A stretch of DNA of 45,232 nt from Butyricicoccus sp. (GCA_020025885.1 JAHHRJ010000015.1:1-45232), one strand, 5' to 3'. Shown: positions 34,083 through 43,041, numbered from the stretch's first letter. A program made the numbers and translations. Notes: generated from the letters alone by a model not told the origin.

Positions 34083-35171
34083 ATGCAATATGCGCACGGC
34101 GGCGATGTTTATGGATATCGAATACAGTTTGATGGGCGAGAGCCGTTGGATTTTTCTGCGAATATTAACCCACGCGGCATACCACAGATCGTGAAAGATG
34201 CGATGTACCAAGCGGTTGATGCTTGTATCCAATATCCAGACCCAAAGTGCCGTGCGCTCAAAGCAGGACTTGCGGAGCGATGGAGCTTACCGGCATCGGC
34301 GTTCTTTTGCGGTAATGGTGCGGCAGAAATTTTCTATCGCTTGGTGCGCTGTATCAAGCCGCGCACGGCTTTGATCACCGCCCCAACATTTGGCGAGTAT
34401 GAACAGGCGTTATCTGGGGAGGGCTGTAACCTGTGGTTTCATACTTTGCGGAAAGAAGAGGACTTTCGGCTGACTGAGCGCTTTTTCTCTGACCTCATGC
34501 CTGATTTTGATCTTGTGATTTTGTGCAATCCGAATAACCCAACCGGCTGTACCGCGTCACAAGCCTTAATGCAGGAGATTTTACAGCGGTGCAAACAAAA
34601 TGGAACGTGGCTTGTGGTCGATGAATGCTTTCAGGATTTTGTGACAGCTTCCTTTTCTATGCGACAGAGCCTAGAAGTATATGACCGCTTGGTGATCGTG
34701 CGGGCATTTACCAAGATGTATGCTGTGCCGGGGGTGCGCCTTGGCTGGTGCATGTCGGCAAATGCGGCACTCATGGAACAACTGCATGGAGCGGGGCAGC
34801 CGTGGAATGTATCCGTCATTGCACAGGCATGCGGTGTGGCGGCGCTGGACTGCGAGAATTGGGAGCAGGAAACAGCTGACTATATTGAAAAGCAGCGCAC
34901 ATGGCTTGCGGAACAGCTCAAAGACTGTGGATTTCATGTTTATCCAAGCGAAGTCAACTACTTATTGTTTTATACCACGTGCTTGGACTTGCAGGAGCGA
35001 CTGCTGGAACGTGGGATTATGATTCGCAGCTGTGAAAATTATCGTGGACTGGGACGCGGATATTTCCGTCTGGCGGTCAAGGGTGAAGCAGACAACCGCA
35101 CGTTGTTGCGCGAGATACGGGAGGTGTTAGCAGATGGCAAAAGCGATCATGGTGCAGGGGACAGCATCTAA
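34083..35171 (+). CDS. cobD: L-threonine-phosphate decarboxylase
   Basis: The 362-residue fold-type I PLP enzyme has HGGDVYGY, LDFSANINPRG, CNPNNPTGCT and the PLP lysine in AFTKMYAVPGVRLGW (Lys211). It makes aminopropanol phosphate from threonine phosphate for CbiB. ATG 34083 lies 8 bases after AGAGG; a GTG at 34074 is the alternative. No threonine kinase (PduX) gene is nearby. It overlaps cbiP by 38 bases, longer than elsewhere in the operon. Confidence 0.93.
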   Translation: MQYAHGGDVYGYRIQFDGREPLDFSANINPRGIPQIVKDAMYQAVDACIQYPDPKCRALKAGLAERWSLPASAFFCGNGAAEIFYRLVRCIKPRTALITAPTFGEYEQALSGEGCNLWFHTLRKEEDFRLTERFFSDLMPDFDLVILCNPNNPTGCTASQALMQEILQRCKQNGTWLVVDECFQDFVTASFSMRQSLEVYDRLVIVRAFTKMYAVPGVRLGWCMSANAALMEQLHGAGQPWNVSVIAQACGVAALDCENWEQETADYIEKQRTWLAEQLKDCGFHVYPSEVNYLLFYTTCLDLQERLLERGIMIRSCENYRGLGRGYFRLAVKGEADNRTLLREIREVLADGKSDHGAGDSI

Positions 35172-36642
35172 CGCAGGAAAAAGTGTGTTGGTTGCTGCAT
35201 TGTGCCGTATTTTTAAGCAGGATGGATACCGCGTTGCACCGTTTAAGGCACAGAATATGGCGCTCAATTCCTATATTACAAAGGATGGGCTGGAAATGGG
35301 GCGCGCACAGGTCATGCAGGCGGAAGCCGCGGGCATTGCACCGGACGTGCGCATGAATCCAATTTTGCTCAAGCCGACAAGCGATGTGGGATCACAGGTG
35401 ATCGTCAATGGAACAGTGATGGGCAATCGCTCGGCAAAGGAATATTGGGCGCAGAAGAAAGCCCTGCGCCCAGCGGTCAAGCAGGCGTATGACAGCCTCG
35501 CGGCAGAGTATGATATCATTGTCATCGAAGGCGCGGGCAGTCCGGCAGAAATCAACCTAAAGCAGGATGATCTTGTCAATATGGGCATGGCAAAGCTTGC
35601 AGATGCACCTGTGCTTTTGGTGGGCGACATTGACCGCGGCGGCGTGTTTGCGTCGCTGTATGGCACGGTAAAGCTACTCGAGCCGGAAGAACAGGAACGC
35701 ATTTGCGGTTTAATCATCAATAAATTTCGCGGCGACTTGGGGATTTTACGTCCAGGGCTTGACCAGCTAGAAGCACTCACCGGAAAGCCTGTGCTGGGTG
35801 TCGTGCCATACTGCGCACTGGATCTCGACGATGAGGACAGCTTATCCTCACGCTTAGATGCGCAAGGCGCACAGCATGCGGCGGTTCAAGTGGCAGTCAT
35901 TCGTTTGCCGCACCTGTCTAATTTTACGGATTTTAGTGCGCTCGAACGTATTTCGGGTGTTGCGGTGCGCTATGTGAGCACTGTACAGCAGCTCGAGGGT
36001 GCAGACCTCGTGATTTTACCGGGTACAAAAAGCACAATGGACGATTTATGCTGGCTGCGTACCAGCGGACTGGAAGCCAAGATCCAGCGGATGCATGGAA
36101 CGGGAAAGCCTGTGCTGGGTATCTGCGGTGGGTATCAGATGATGGGGCGCAGACTGTCTGACCCCGATGGCGTAGAGAGCGGCGGAGAAATCGCAGGCAT
36201 GGGCTTGCTTCCAACAGAAACGATCTTCCATGCCACCAAAACGACCACACAGGCAACGGGCAGTATCTTACAGCCAAAAGGCATTTTTGGAGCACTTGCG
36301 GGTGTGCCAACCGTCGGATATGAAATCCATATGGGAGAAACCAAATTATTAGAGGATGCACAACCATTTCAGACCCTAACAAGAGAGGATACCGAAGTAT
36401 TAGATGGCTGTGTATCAGGGAATGCGTGCGGAACTTATTTGCATGGGGTGCTGGATACACCAGCAGTATTGGAGCCGCTGATTGCGGCGCTGATGCAGCA
36501 TAAGGGACTGGACGCTGGGCAGATCGAAGCATTTGACCCGATCGCATACAAAGAGAAAGAATACAACAAACTGGCAGAGCTGGTGCGAAATGCACTGGAT
36601 ATGCCCACGCTTTATCAGATTTTGGAGGCAAATCATGCGTGA
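35134..36642 (+). CDS. cbiP: Cobyric acid synthase
   Basis: The 502-residue protein begins KAIMVQGTASNAGKSVLVAALCR and continues PFKAQNMALNSY, with IEGAGSPAEINL and GDIDRGGVFASLYGT. The glutamine amidotransferase part carries the Cys in GICGGYQMMG. It amidates the b, d, e and g side chains of adenosylcobyrinate diamide. GGGAGG lies 9 bases upstream. Its end overlaps cobO by 8 bases. Confidence 0.97.
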   Translation: MAKAIMVQGTASNAGKSVLVAALCRIFKQDGYRVAPFKAQNMALNSYITKDGLEMGRAQVMQAEAAGIAPDVRMNPILLKPTSDVGSQVIVNGTVMGNRSAKEYWAQKKALRPAVKQAYDSLAAEYDIIVIEGAGSPAEINLKQDDLVNMGMAKLADAPVLLVGDIDRGGVFASLYGTVKLLEPEEQERICGLIINKFRGDLGILRPGLDQLEALTGKPVLGVVPYCALDLDDEDSLSSRLDAQGAQHAAVQVAVIRLPHLSNFTDFSALERISGVAVRYVSTVQQLEGADLVILPGTKSTMDDLCWLRTSGLEAKIQRMHGTGKPVLGICGGYQMMGRRLSDPDGVESGGEIAGMGLLPTETIFHATKTTTQATGSILQPKGIFGALAGVPTVGYEIHMGETKLLEDAQPFQTLTREDTEVLDGCVSGNACGTYLHGVLDTPAVLEPLIAALMQHKGLDAGQIEAFDPIAYKEKEYNKLAELVRNALDMPTLYQILEANHA

Positions 36643-37165
36643 AACAGGACTTATACATCTGTACTGTGGTGAGGGAAAAGGAAAGACAACAGCCGCAATG
36701 GGACTTGCATCGCGCTGCATTGGACGACATAAGAAAGTTGTGATTGCACAGTTTTTGAAAGATGGCACTTCGGGAGAATGCCAGTTTTTGAGTCAGCAGC
36801 CCAATGTTACCCTTTTGGCAGCAAATCCAGTGGGCAAGTTTTCCTTTGCAATGAACGAAGAAGAAAAGAAGCAGACCAAAGAAGCAATTGTCCGCATGTT
36901 TGATGCGGCGACCCAATATGCCGTTCGTGAAGAGGCTTTTTTGCTGGTAATGGATGAAGTTTGTGCGGCGATTACTTGTGGTTTCTTGGAAGAGGACAAG
37001 GTAATCACATTCTTGGAGAACAAGCCGGATTCGCTGGAGGTTGTTATGACCGGACGCAATCCATCTGAGCGCTTACAGGAACAGGCGGACTATATTTCAG
37101 AAATGTGCAAGCGAAAGCACCCGTTTGATCGTGGCATTATGGCGCGGGAAGGAATTGAACAATGA
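36635..37165 (+). CDS. cobO: Cob(I)yrinic acid a,c-diamide adenosyltransferase (CobA/CobO/BtuR type)
   Basis: The 176-residue protein has LIHLYCGEGKGKTTAAMGLA, the BtuR-type P-loop, and LLVMDEVCAAITCGFLEE plus EVVMTGRNPS. It transfers the 5'-deoxyadenosyl group from ATP to Co(I) corrinoid. The name cobO avoids confusion with the SUMT cobA in this operon. Start ATG 36635 follows TTGGAGG. Confidence 0.95.
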   Translation: MRETGLIHLYCGEGKGKTTAAMGLASRCIGRHKKVVIAQFLKDGTSGECQFLSQQPNVTLLAANPVGKFSFAMNEEEKKQTKEAIVRMFDAATQYAVREEAFLLVMDEVCAAITCGFLEEDKVITFLENKPDSLEVVMTGRNPSERLQEQADYISEMCKRKHPFDRGIMAREGIEQ

Positions 37166-37797
37166 GTTTTATTATGAAACCAACAGACATCGAGAAGAAG
37201 AGCTTTGAGATTATCGCACAGGAGCTTGGTGCGCGGACATTCCCAGAGGGACAGTCCGAGGTGGTCAAGCGCGTCATCCACACAACAGCAGATTTTGATT
37301 ACGCAGACAATCTTTGTTTTTCAGAGGATGCGATCCCGTCAGCAAAGGAGGCACTCGCGCAAGGGGCGACCATTGTGACGGATACCAACATGGCGCTGTC
37401 CGGCATCAATAAAAATATTTTGACAGAGCTGGGGAGCACAGCACGCTGCTTTATGGCAGAGCCAGAGGTCGCACAGATGGCAAAGGAGCGCGGTGTGACC
37501 CGTGCAGTTGTCTCGATGGAGTACGCAAGCAAGATCGAAGGCAATTTGATCTTTGCGATCGGCAATGCGCCAACTGCGCTCATTCGTTTGCATGAGCTTA
37601 TCCAAGAGGGTGCTTGCAAGCCTGCGCTTGTGGTTGGCGTTCCAGTCGGCTTTGTTAATGTGGTGGAGTCCAAAGAGATGTTCTTAGGTGGCAGCACGCC
37701 GTATATTATTGCACGTGGACGCAAGGGCGGCAGCAATGTAGCTGCGGCAATCATCAACGCATTGCAGTATCAGATGGTAAAACGGGAGGGATTTTGA
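37162..37797 (+). CDS. cbiC: Cobalt-precorrin-8 methylmutase
   Basis: The 211-residue protein has the catalytic histidine in RVIHTTADFDYADNL (His40), with VTDTNMALSGINK, IGNAPTAL and VGVPVGFVNVVESKE. It shifts the C11 methyl group to C12, giving cobyrinate. ATGA overlap with cobO. Confidence 0.97.
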   Translation: MSFIMKPTDIEKKSFEIIAQELGARTFPEGQSEVVKRVIHTTADFDYADNLCFSEDAIPSAKEALAQGATIVTDTNMALSGINKNILTELGSTARCFMAEPEVAQMAKERGVTRAVVSMEYASKIEGNLIFAIGNAPTALIRLHELIQEGACKPALVVGVPVGFVNVVESKEMFLGGSTPYIIARGRKGGSNVAAAIINALQYQMVKREGF

Positions 37798-37800
37798 TTT

Positions 37801-38568
37801 ATGGCAAAGAAAGCACTCGCAGTCGTCAGCTTCGGTACAACCTATCCAGAGGCACGCCGCGCGATCGAAATATTAGAGCGCAGATTGGCACAGGCGATGC
37901 CAGACTATGATTTTTACCGCGCTTTCACCTCGCAGATGGTGATTCGCAAGATCGAGCGGGAAGAAGGCATTGTGATTCCAAATCCCGCGGAGCTTATGGA
38001 ACAGCTGAGAGCGCAGGGATATGAAGAGGTTGTCTGCCAGAGCCTGCATGTGATTCCGGGCATTGAATACGAAAAGATGTGCAGACAGATCCGGCAGGCG
38101 GCAGGAACGATGTGTGTGCATATCGGTAAGCCCATGCTGTATTCTCATGAGGACTATATCGAAACCTGTAAGGCACTTCTGGCAGAAATGCCTGAGCTGA
38201 AAGCTGATGAAGCGTTTGTTTACATGGGACATGGCACGGAGCATATGGTCAATGCGGCATATAGTCAGGCAGAAAACACCTTCCGCTATTTAGACGCAGA
38301 ACGTGTTTATGTGGGCACAGTTGAGGGATTCCCTGAGCTGGACTATATCTGCAAGCGTCTTAAGGCACATAACGTGCGTAAGGTTTGGCTTGCACCCTTT
38401 ATGATTGTGGCAGGTGATCACGCACAAAATGATCTTGCAGGCGATGAGCCGGATAGCTGGAAGTCTCAGCTAGAAGCGGCAGGCTATGAAACGGAGATCT
38501 GTATGCGTGGTATGGGTGAATTTGAAAAGATCGGCGCACTCTTTGAGGCGCATTGTTTGAATGCATAA
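37801..38568 (+). CDS. cbiK: Sirohydrochlorin cobaltochelatase
   Basis: The 255-residue protein starts KKALAVVSFGTTYPEARRAIE and holds the metal-site histidines in YMGHGTEH (His144) and MIVAGDHAQNDLAG (His207), matching those known for Salmonella CbiK. It inserts Co2+ into sirohydrochlorin made by the SirC domain of the cbiJ fusion. There is no signal peptide, so it is cytoplasmic, unlike periplasmic CbiK-P. It is the last gene of the operon, followed by a terminator. Confidence 0.95.
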   Translation: MAKKALAVVSFGTTYPEARRAIEILERRLAQAMPDYDFYRAFTSQMVIRKIEREEGIVIPNPAELMEQLRAQGYEEVVCQSLHVIPGIEYEKMCRQIRQAAGTMCVHIGKPMLYSHEDYIETCKALLAEMPELKADEAFVYMGHGTEHMVNAAYSQAENTFRYLDAERVYVGTVEGFPELDYICKRLKAHNVRKVWLAPFMIVAGDHAQNDLAGDEPDSWKSQLEAAGYETEICMRGMGEFEKIGALFEAHCLNA

Positions 38569-38582
38569 CATAGAATGACGAA

Positions 38583-38617
38583 AGAGGTTTTCTGAGATTC
38601 AGAGAACCTTTTTGTTT
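38583..38617 (+). terminator. Terminator of the cobalamin operon
   Basis: AGGTTTTCTG (38585-38594) pairs with CAGAGAACCT (38600-38609, one G-T), followed by TTTTTGTTTT. It lies about 15 bases after the cbiK stop. Confidence 0.88.
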
Positions 38618-38694
38618 TGTTTACAAATCAGTCGTGCATTTTACGCCAATCAATGATAAAATAAAGGCAAATACACAGAAAATGAGGGAGCGCT

Positions 38695-39864
38695 ATGGAG
38701 TTTAACAGTAAAAAAATGTATCAGATGATGATGCTCATTGCATTTGGTATTGTGCTGTTTCTTGGCTTGCAGAATATCCATATCTTAACGGGAGTCATAC
38801 AGACCGCCTTTCGGTTTTTGATGCCGTTTTTGATCGGATGCGTGATCGCATTTACCGTGAATGTTCCAATGCGGGCGATCGAGCGGACGGTATTTTCCGA
38901 GCGGGTACAGCGAAAGTATAAGGTTTGTGCCAAGCTACATCGGCCGCTTAGCTTGATTTTGACACTTGTTTTAATCACAGGGCTTTTGATGCTGCTCGTA
39001 TTTACTGTGACACCGCAGGTCAGCAACTCTGTCCGTACCGTGCGTGCTGCGCTACCGGAATTTTTTGCGCAGATGTCTGATTGGATCAATAATCTTGTGG
39101 TACAGTATCCAGAAATTGGGGATTATGCAAATGAATGGCTGCAATCCTTGCAAACAATCAACTGGGCAGAGCAGATCCGCAATCTGTTTGACTTCCTGCG
39201 CAGCGGTAATTTGCTGGGAAATACCGTATCCGTTGCAAGCTCAATCATAGGCGGCGTGACCAACACGGTCATCGGTCTGATTTTTGCGCTGTATATTTTG
39301 CTGCAAAAGGAAAAGCTCACCTTACAGTTTAAGAAAATTATGTATGCCTATATGAGAGAGTCGCATGCAGACAGCACGATCGATGTATTTCGTCTGATTC
39401 AGCGCACATTCTCAAATTTTATTTCTGGACAGTGCTTGGAAGCGTGTATTTTAGGTTTGCTGTTTTTTGTCAGCATGTCGATTTTCCGCTTTCCCTATGC
39501 AGCAGTTACAGGTGTTGTGATTGCGTTTACGGCACTCATTCCGATTTTTGGTGCGTTTTTCGGCTGTTTTATCGGTACATTTCTAATCTTGATCGAAAAT
39601 CCAATGCAAGCAGTTTGGTTTATTGTACTGTTCATTGTGTTGCAGCAGATTGAGGGCAATCTGATTTACCCACATGTGGTGGGCAACTCGGTTGGATTGC
39701 CATCGATTTGGGTACTCGTTGCAGTGACAACTGGTGCAAGTACGATGGGTATTATGGGTATGATCATCAATATTCCACTGTTTTCCGTACTCTATGCACT
39801 GCTCCGAAAACACACTTATCAGGAGCTGCGGCACAAGCGTGTTTCGCCTCAAAAGCTAAAATGA
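38695..39864 (+). CDS. AI-2E family transporter (YdbI/TqsA-like permease)
   Basis: This 389-residue polytopic membrane protein has hydrophobic segments near residues 12-30, 40-58, 80-105 and 195-215 and several between 240 and 370. It shows the family signatures LFALYILLQKEKL, FISGQCLEACILG and LQQIEGNLIYPHVVGNSVGLPS. Members of PF01594 range from quorum-signal exporters to Na+/H+ antiporters, so the substrate is not known. Basic residues (RHKRVSPQKLK) end the protein. ATG 38695 follows GGGAGCGCT. No separate terminator follows except the CIRCE hairpin. Confidence 0.9.
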   Translation: MEFNSKKMYQMMMLIAFGIVLFLGLQNIHILTGVIQTAFRFLMPFLIGCVIAFTVNVPMRAIERTVFSERVQRKYKVCAKLHRPLSLILTLVLITGLLMLLVFTVTPQVSNSVRTVRAALPEFFAQMSDWINNLVVQYPEIGDYANEWLQSLQTINWAEQIRNLFDFLRSGNLLGNTVSVASSIIGGVTNTVIGLIFALYILLQKEKLTLQFKKIMYAYMRESHADSTIDVFRLIQRTFSNFISGQCLEACILGLLFFVSMSIFRFPYAAVTGVVIAFTALIPIFGAFFGCFIGTFLILIENPMQAVWFIVLFIVLQQIEGNLIYPHVVGNSVGLPSIWVLVAVTTGASTMGIMGMIINIPLFSVLYALLRKHTYQELRHKRVSPQKLK

Positions 39865-39896
39865 TTTGGCACTTTAAGAAAAAATGAAATAAGCCC

Positions 39897-39925
39897 TTGA
39901 TTTTTAATGAACAAAGGATTATCAT
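39897..39925 (+). promoter_or_regulatory. Sigma-A promoter of htpG
   Basis: TTGATT (39897-39902), 17 bases, TATCAT (39920-39925) lie immediately before the CIRCE element; CATAAT at 39923-39928 is an alternative -10. Confidence 0.6.
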
Positions 39926-39932
39926 AATACTG

Positions 39933-39959
39933 TTAGCACTCGATATGCGAGAGTGCTAA
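39933..39959 (+). promoter_or_regulatory. CIRCE operator (HrcA binding site)
   Basis: TTAGCACTC-N9-GAGTGCTAA matches the CIRCE consensus exactly. It lies just after the probable -10 and about 36 bases before the htpG start, where HrcA would block transcription. The inverted repeat extends beyond CIRCE to 17 bp per arm (39925-39941 and 39951-39967) and is followed by six T residues, so it might also end transcription from the upstream permease gene. Confidence 0.95.
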
Positions 39960-39994
39960 CAGTATTAATTTTTTAGACAGAGGTGCTATCAATC

Positions 39995-41875
39995 ATGGAA
40001 AAGAAGCAGTTCCAAGCGGAATCAAAAAGACTGCTTGACTTGATGATTCATTCAATTTATTCTCATAAGGATATTTTTCTACGCGAGCTGATCTCTAATG
40101 CATCCGATGCAACAGATAAACTCTACTATCATGCAATGCAGCAGGGACAGACTGGTATTTTGCGAGATAATCTCCCAATCACCATTCAGTTGGACAAGGA
40201 CGCAAAGACGATCACGATTTCTGACCATGGCTGCGGTATGACCGCAGAGGAAATGGAAGAAAATCTGGGTACGATTGCACATTCTGGATCTCTGCAATTT
40301 AAGCAGGAGAATGAAAAGCAGGATGATATCGATATCATTGGACAGTTTGGTGTAGGTTTTTATGCAGCCTTCATGGTTGCCTCTCAGGTTGAGGTCGTAT
40401 CTCGTGCACAGGGACAGGAAACTGCAAACCGCTGGATTTCTGACGGCACAGAGGGCTACACTATCGAGCCGACCACAAAGGAAACCGTAGGTACGGATAT
40501 TGTCCTGACCCTGATGGAAGACACTGAGGGCGATCATTACAGCGAATTCTTGGAACCATATCGCATCCAAGAGCTGATTCGTAAGTATTCTGACTATATT
40601 CGTTACCCGATTCAGATGGAAATGCCGCGCTCCCGCCAGAAGGAAGGCAGCGATCCGGAAAAGCCAGAGTGGGAAGAGTACATGGAGCTGACCACCCTCA
40701 ACTCTATGATTCCGCTTTGGAAGAAGTCCAAGTCAGAACTGAAAGACGAAGATTACAACAACTTCTATAAGCAGAAGTTCTTTGATTATCAAGATCCGCT
40801 CCACCATATTCATATGTACACCGAAGGTTCGGTCACCTATCATGCCCTCATGTATATTCCAAGCCATGCGGCGATGGATTACTACACCAAAGACTATGAA
40901 AAGGGTCTCGCGCTCTATTCCAATGGCGTTCTGATTATGGATAAGTGTACAGATCTGCTGCCTGATTACTTTAGCTTTGTGCGCGGTCTGGTAGATTCTG
41001 CTGACCTATCACTCAATATTTCCCGTGAACTGCTCCAGCATGACCGTCACCTCAAGCTGATTGCCAATGCACTGGAAAAGAAGATCAAGAATGAGCTGGC
41101 AAGCATGATGAAGAACAAGCGCGAGGAATACGAGAAGTTCTTCAAGGCATTTGGTCTGCAACTGAAGTATGGTGCATATGTAGATTATGGTATGCACAAG
41201 GAGCTGTTGCAGGATCTTCTGTTGTATCATGTTGCAGACAGCGACAAGATGGTTTCGCTTGCCGAGTATGTAGAGGGCATGAAGGAAAACCAGAACACCA
41301 TCTACTATGCTTGTGGTGAGAGCAAGTCCAAGATCGAGTTGCTGCCACAGATGGAGCGCCTGCGTGAGCAGGGCTATCAGGTGCTGTGTCTCACAGATAA
41401 CATTGACGAGTTCTGCATGAAGATGATGCACGACTATCAGGGCAAGGAGTTCAAGTCCATCTCTGACGACAATCTGGATCTGGAGACCAAGGAAGAGAAG
41501 GAAGAAATCGAGACTCTGACCAAGGAGTATCAGAATGTACTCGATACCGTCAAGGAGGCACTGGGCGATAAGATCACAGCGGTTCAGTTCACCAGCCGTT
41601 TGAAGAGCCATCCATGCTGCCTGACTACAAAGGGTGCTGTATCGCTCGAAATGGAGAAGGTACTCAACCAGCAGCCGGGGCAGGAAAAGATTCACGCAGA
41701 GCGCGTGCTGGAACTGAATGCAGAGCATCCGATCTTTGAAAAGCTGAAGGCAGCAGATGCTGAGCGCGTTGGAAAGTATGCCGAGGTCCTCTATGCACAG
41801 GCACAGCTCATGGAAGGCATCCAGCTGGAAGATCCGGTTGCTTATGCAAATACCGTGTGTGAACTCTTGGTCTAA
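39995..41875 (+). CDS. htpG: Hsp90-family chaperone HtpG
   Basis: The 626-residue protein has the GHKL ATPase motifs ELISNASDATDKLYYH, ISDHGCGM, GTIAHSGS and GQFGVGFYAAFMVA. The middle domain SLNISRELLQ and a C-terminal dimerisation domain follow. It is an ATP-driven cytoplasmic chaperone. Start ATG 39995 lies 10 bases after GAGGTG; a GTG at 39983 in the same frame would overlap that site. The CIRCE operator implies heat-shock control by HrcA, whereas htpG of Bacillus subtilis lacks CIRCE control. Confidence 0.98.
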   Translation: MEKKQFQAESKRLLDLMIHSIYSHKDIFLRELISNASDATDKLYYHAMQQGQTGILRDNLPITIQLDKDAKTITISDHGCGMTAEEMEENLGTIAHSGSLQFKQENEKQDDIDIIGQFGVGFYAAFMVASQVEVVSRAQGQETANRWISDGTEGYTIEPTTKETVGTDIVLTLMEDTEGDHYSEFLEPYRIQELIRKYSDYIRYPIQMEMPRSRQKEGSDPEKPEWEEYMELTTLNSMIPLWKKSKSELKDEDYNNFYKQKFFDYQDPLHHIHMYTEGSVTYHALMYIPSHAAMDYYTKDYEKGLALYSNGVLIMDKCTDLLPDYFSFVRGLVDSADLSLNISRELLQHDRHLKLIANALEKKIKNELASMMKNKREEYEKFFKAFGLQLKYGAYVDYGMHKELLQDLLLYHVADSDKMVSLAEYVEGMKENQNTIYYACGESKSKIELLPQMERLREQGYQVLCLTDNIDEFCMKMMHDYQGKEFKSISDDNLDLETKEEKEEIETLTKEYQNVLDTVKEALGDKITAVQFTSRLKSHPCCLTTKGAVSLEMEKVLNQQPGQEKIHAERVLELNAEHPIFEKLKAADAERVGKYAEVLYAQAQLMEGIQLEDPVAYANTVCELLV

Positions 41876-41905
41876 TTCTATACGAACAAAAGGAAGGCTG
41901 ATCTT

Positions 41906-42802
41906 ATGCCCCAAAAGTTACTATTCGTAATTAACCCAGATGCAGGAAAAGGTGCAATTCGGGAAAAAACACTGGACTGCATTGATCTGTTCGTGCGCGA
42001 AGGCTTTGATGTGATGGTTTACACAACACAGAAGTCACAGGATGCAACGCGAATCGTGCGTGCACGAGCAGAAGAGTTTGACCGTATCGTTTGTTCGGGT
42101 GGTGATGGAACACTCAATGAAGTGGTAACAGGTCTCTTGGATGGGGGGCATAAAGTGCCGCTGGGCTATATACCGGCGGGAACGGTGAATGATTTTGCGT
42201 CCAGCTTGTTTATTCCCAAACAGGTCATGGAAGCGGCAAAAATGGCGGCTGGCTCTGATTTTCAGACAGTAGATATCGGCAGGTTTGCAGGTCGATATTT
42301 CTGTTATGTAGCAGCGTTTGGTGCGTTTACAAATGTGTCCTATACCACGCCACAGGTGCAGAAGAATCTGCTGGGACGCACCGCATATATTTTGGAGGGC
42401 ATCAAGTCACTGCCTTCGGTCAAGCCTTATGACATTCGGATCGAAACAGATGATGGACTTGTGATTGAAGATCAGTTTATTTATGGTATGATTTCCAATG
42501 CAACTTCGATCGGTGGATTTAAGGAACTGACGCCGCGTGATGTGCGCATGGATGACGGACTGTTTGAAGTGGTTCTGGTGCGTCAGCCAAAGACGCCCTT
42601 AGATTGGCAAAATATATTTAATGAGCTTGTGCAGCCACATGAGGAGTCACAGTTCTTGATTGAGTTCAAGACACCGGGGCTGCAGGTAAGTTCCAATACT
42701 GAAATTTCATGGACGCTCGATGGAGAGTTTGGAGGTACATTAAAAGAGGTGCGGATCGATAACCAATATCAGGCGCTCACGATTTTCAGCCATAAGATGT
42801 AA
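41906..42802 (+). CDS. Diacylglycerol/lipid kinase family protein (DagK/YegS/BmrU)
   Basis: The 298-residue protein begins KLLFVINPDAGKGAIREKTL and has CSGGDGTLNEVVTGLL, the nucleotide-binding motif, then GYIPAGTVNDFASSL and a C-terminal beta domain ending DGEFGG. It phosphorylates a lipid, most likely diacylglycerol for recycling into phosphatidic acid; other lipid substrates are possible. AAAGGAAGG precedes ATG 41906, 30 bases after htpG, with which it may be co-transcribed. Confidence 0.92.
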   Translation: MPQKLLFVINPDAGKGAIREKTLDCIDLFVREGFDVMVYTTQKSQDATRIVRARAEEFDRIVCSGGDGTLNEVVTGLLDGGHKVPLGYIPAGTVNDFASSLFIPKQVMEAAKMAAGSDFQTVDIGRFAGRYFCYVAAFGAFTNVSYTTPQVQKNLLGRTAYILEGIKSLPSVKPYDIRIETDDGLVIEDQFIYGMISNATSIGGFKELTPRDVRMDDGLFEVVLVRQPKTPLDWQNIFNELVQPHEESQFLIEFKTPGLQVSSNTEISWTLDGEFGGTLKEVRIDNQYQALTIFSHKM

Positions 42803-42841
42803 AAAGCGCGGTCAACCGATGAAAGGTTGACCGCGCTTTTT
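42801..42841. terminator. Bidirectional terminator
   Basis: A perfect 17-bp inverted repeat AAAAAGCGCGGTCAACC / GGTTGACCGCGCTTTTT has a 7-base loop, with T runs on both strands. It overlaps the lipid kinase stop codon and also serves the convergent DUF1540 gene. Confidence 0.95.
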
Positions 42842-42873
42842 GTGCCCAAATGTTAGAAATAAAGTGCTGTGGT

Positions 42874-43041
42874 TTAATGCGAAGTTGCAAAGCTCATGCA
42901 GTCAACGCACTGCTGGGTGCATGGATTGGCTTCATGTGTGCCAACGGTGATATGATCCAGTGCGCAATAATCTGCACCAGAACAATGGTGAGTACACTGC
43001 TTTACAGTGCAGCGAATGGACTTATTTTCCTGATTCATCAT
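42874..43041 (-). CDS. DUF1540 mini-protein
   Basis: The 55-residue protein reads MMNQENKSIRCTVKQCTHH, then CSGADYCALDHITVGTHE and a C-terminal CTQQCVDCMSF. The cysteine spacing and the DHITVGTHE segment match DUF1540 (often one or two per clostridial protein). The cysteines suggest metal binding; the role is unknown. The start at 43041 (tandem ATGs) lies 10 bases after GGAGG on the minus strand. It is convergent with the lipid kinase and divergent from rubrerythrin. Confidence 0.85.
   Translation of the reverse strand: MMNQENKSIRCTVKQCTHHCSGADYCALDHITVGTHEANPCTQQCVDCMSFATSH

Noticed and set aside
35933..36916. 327-codon minus-strand open frame across cbiP and cobO
   Set aside because: Antisense to two certain genes, no recognisable motif, low-complexity Ser/His/Pro-rich translation.
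41009..41914. 301-codon minus-strand open frame inside htpG
   Set aside because: Antisense shadow; Leu-rich translation arises from CTG/CAG-rich codons of htpG.
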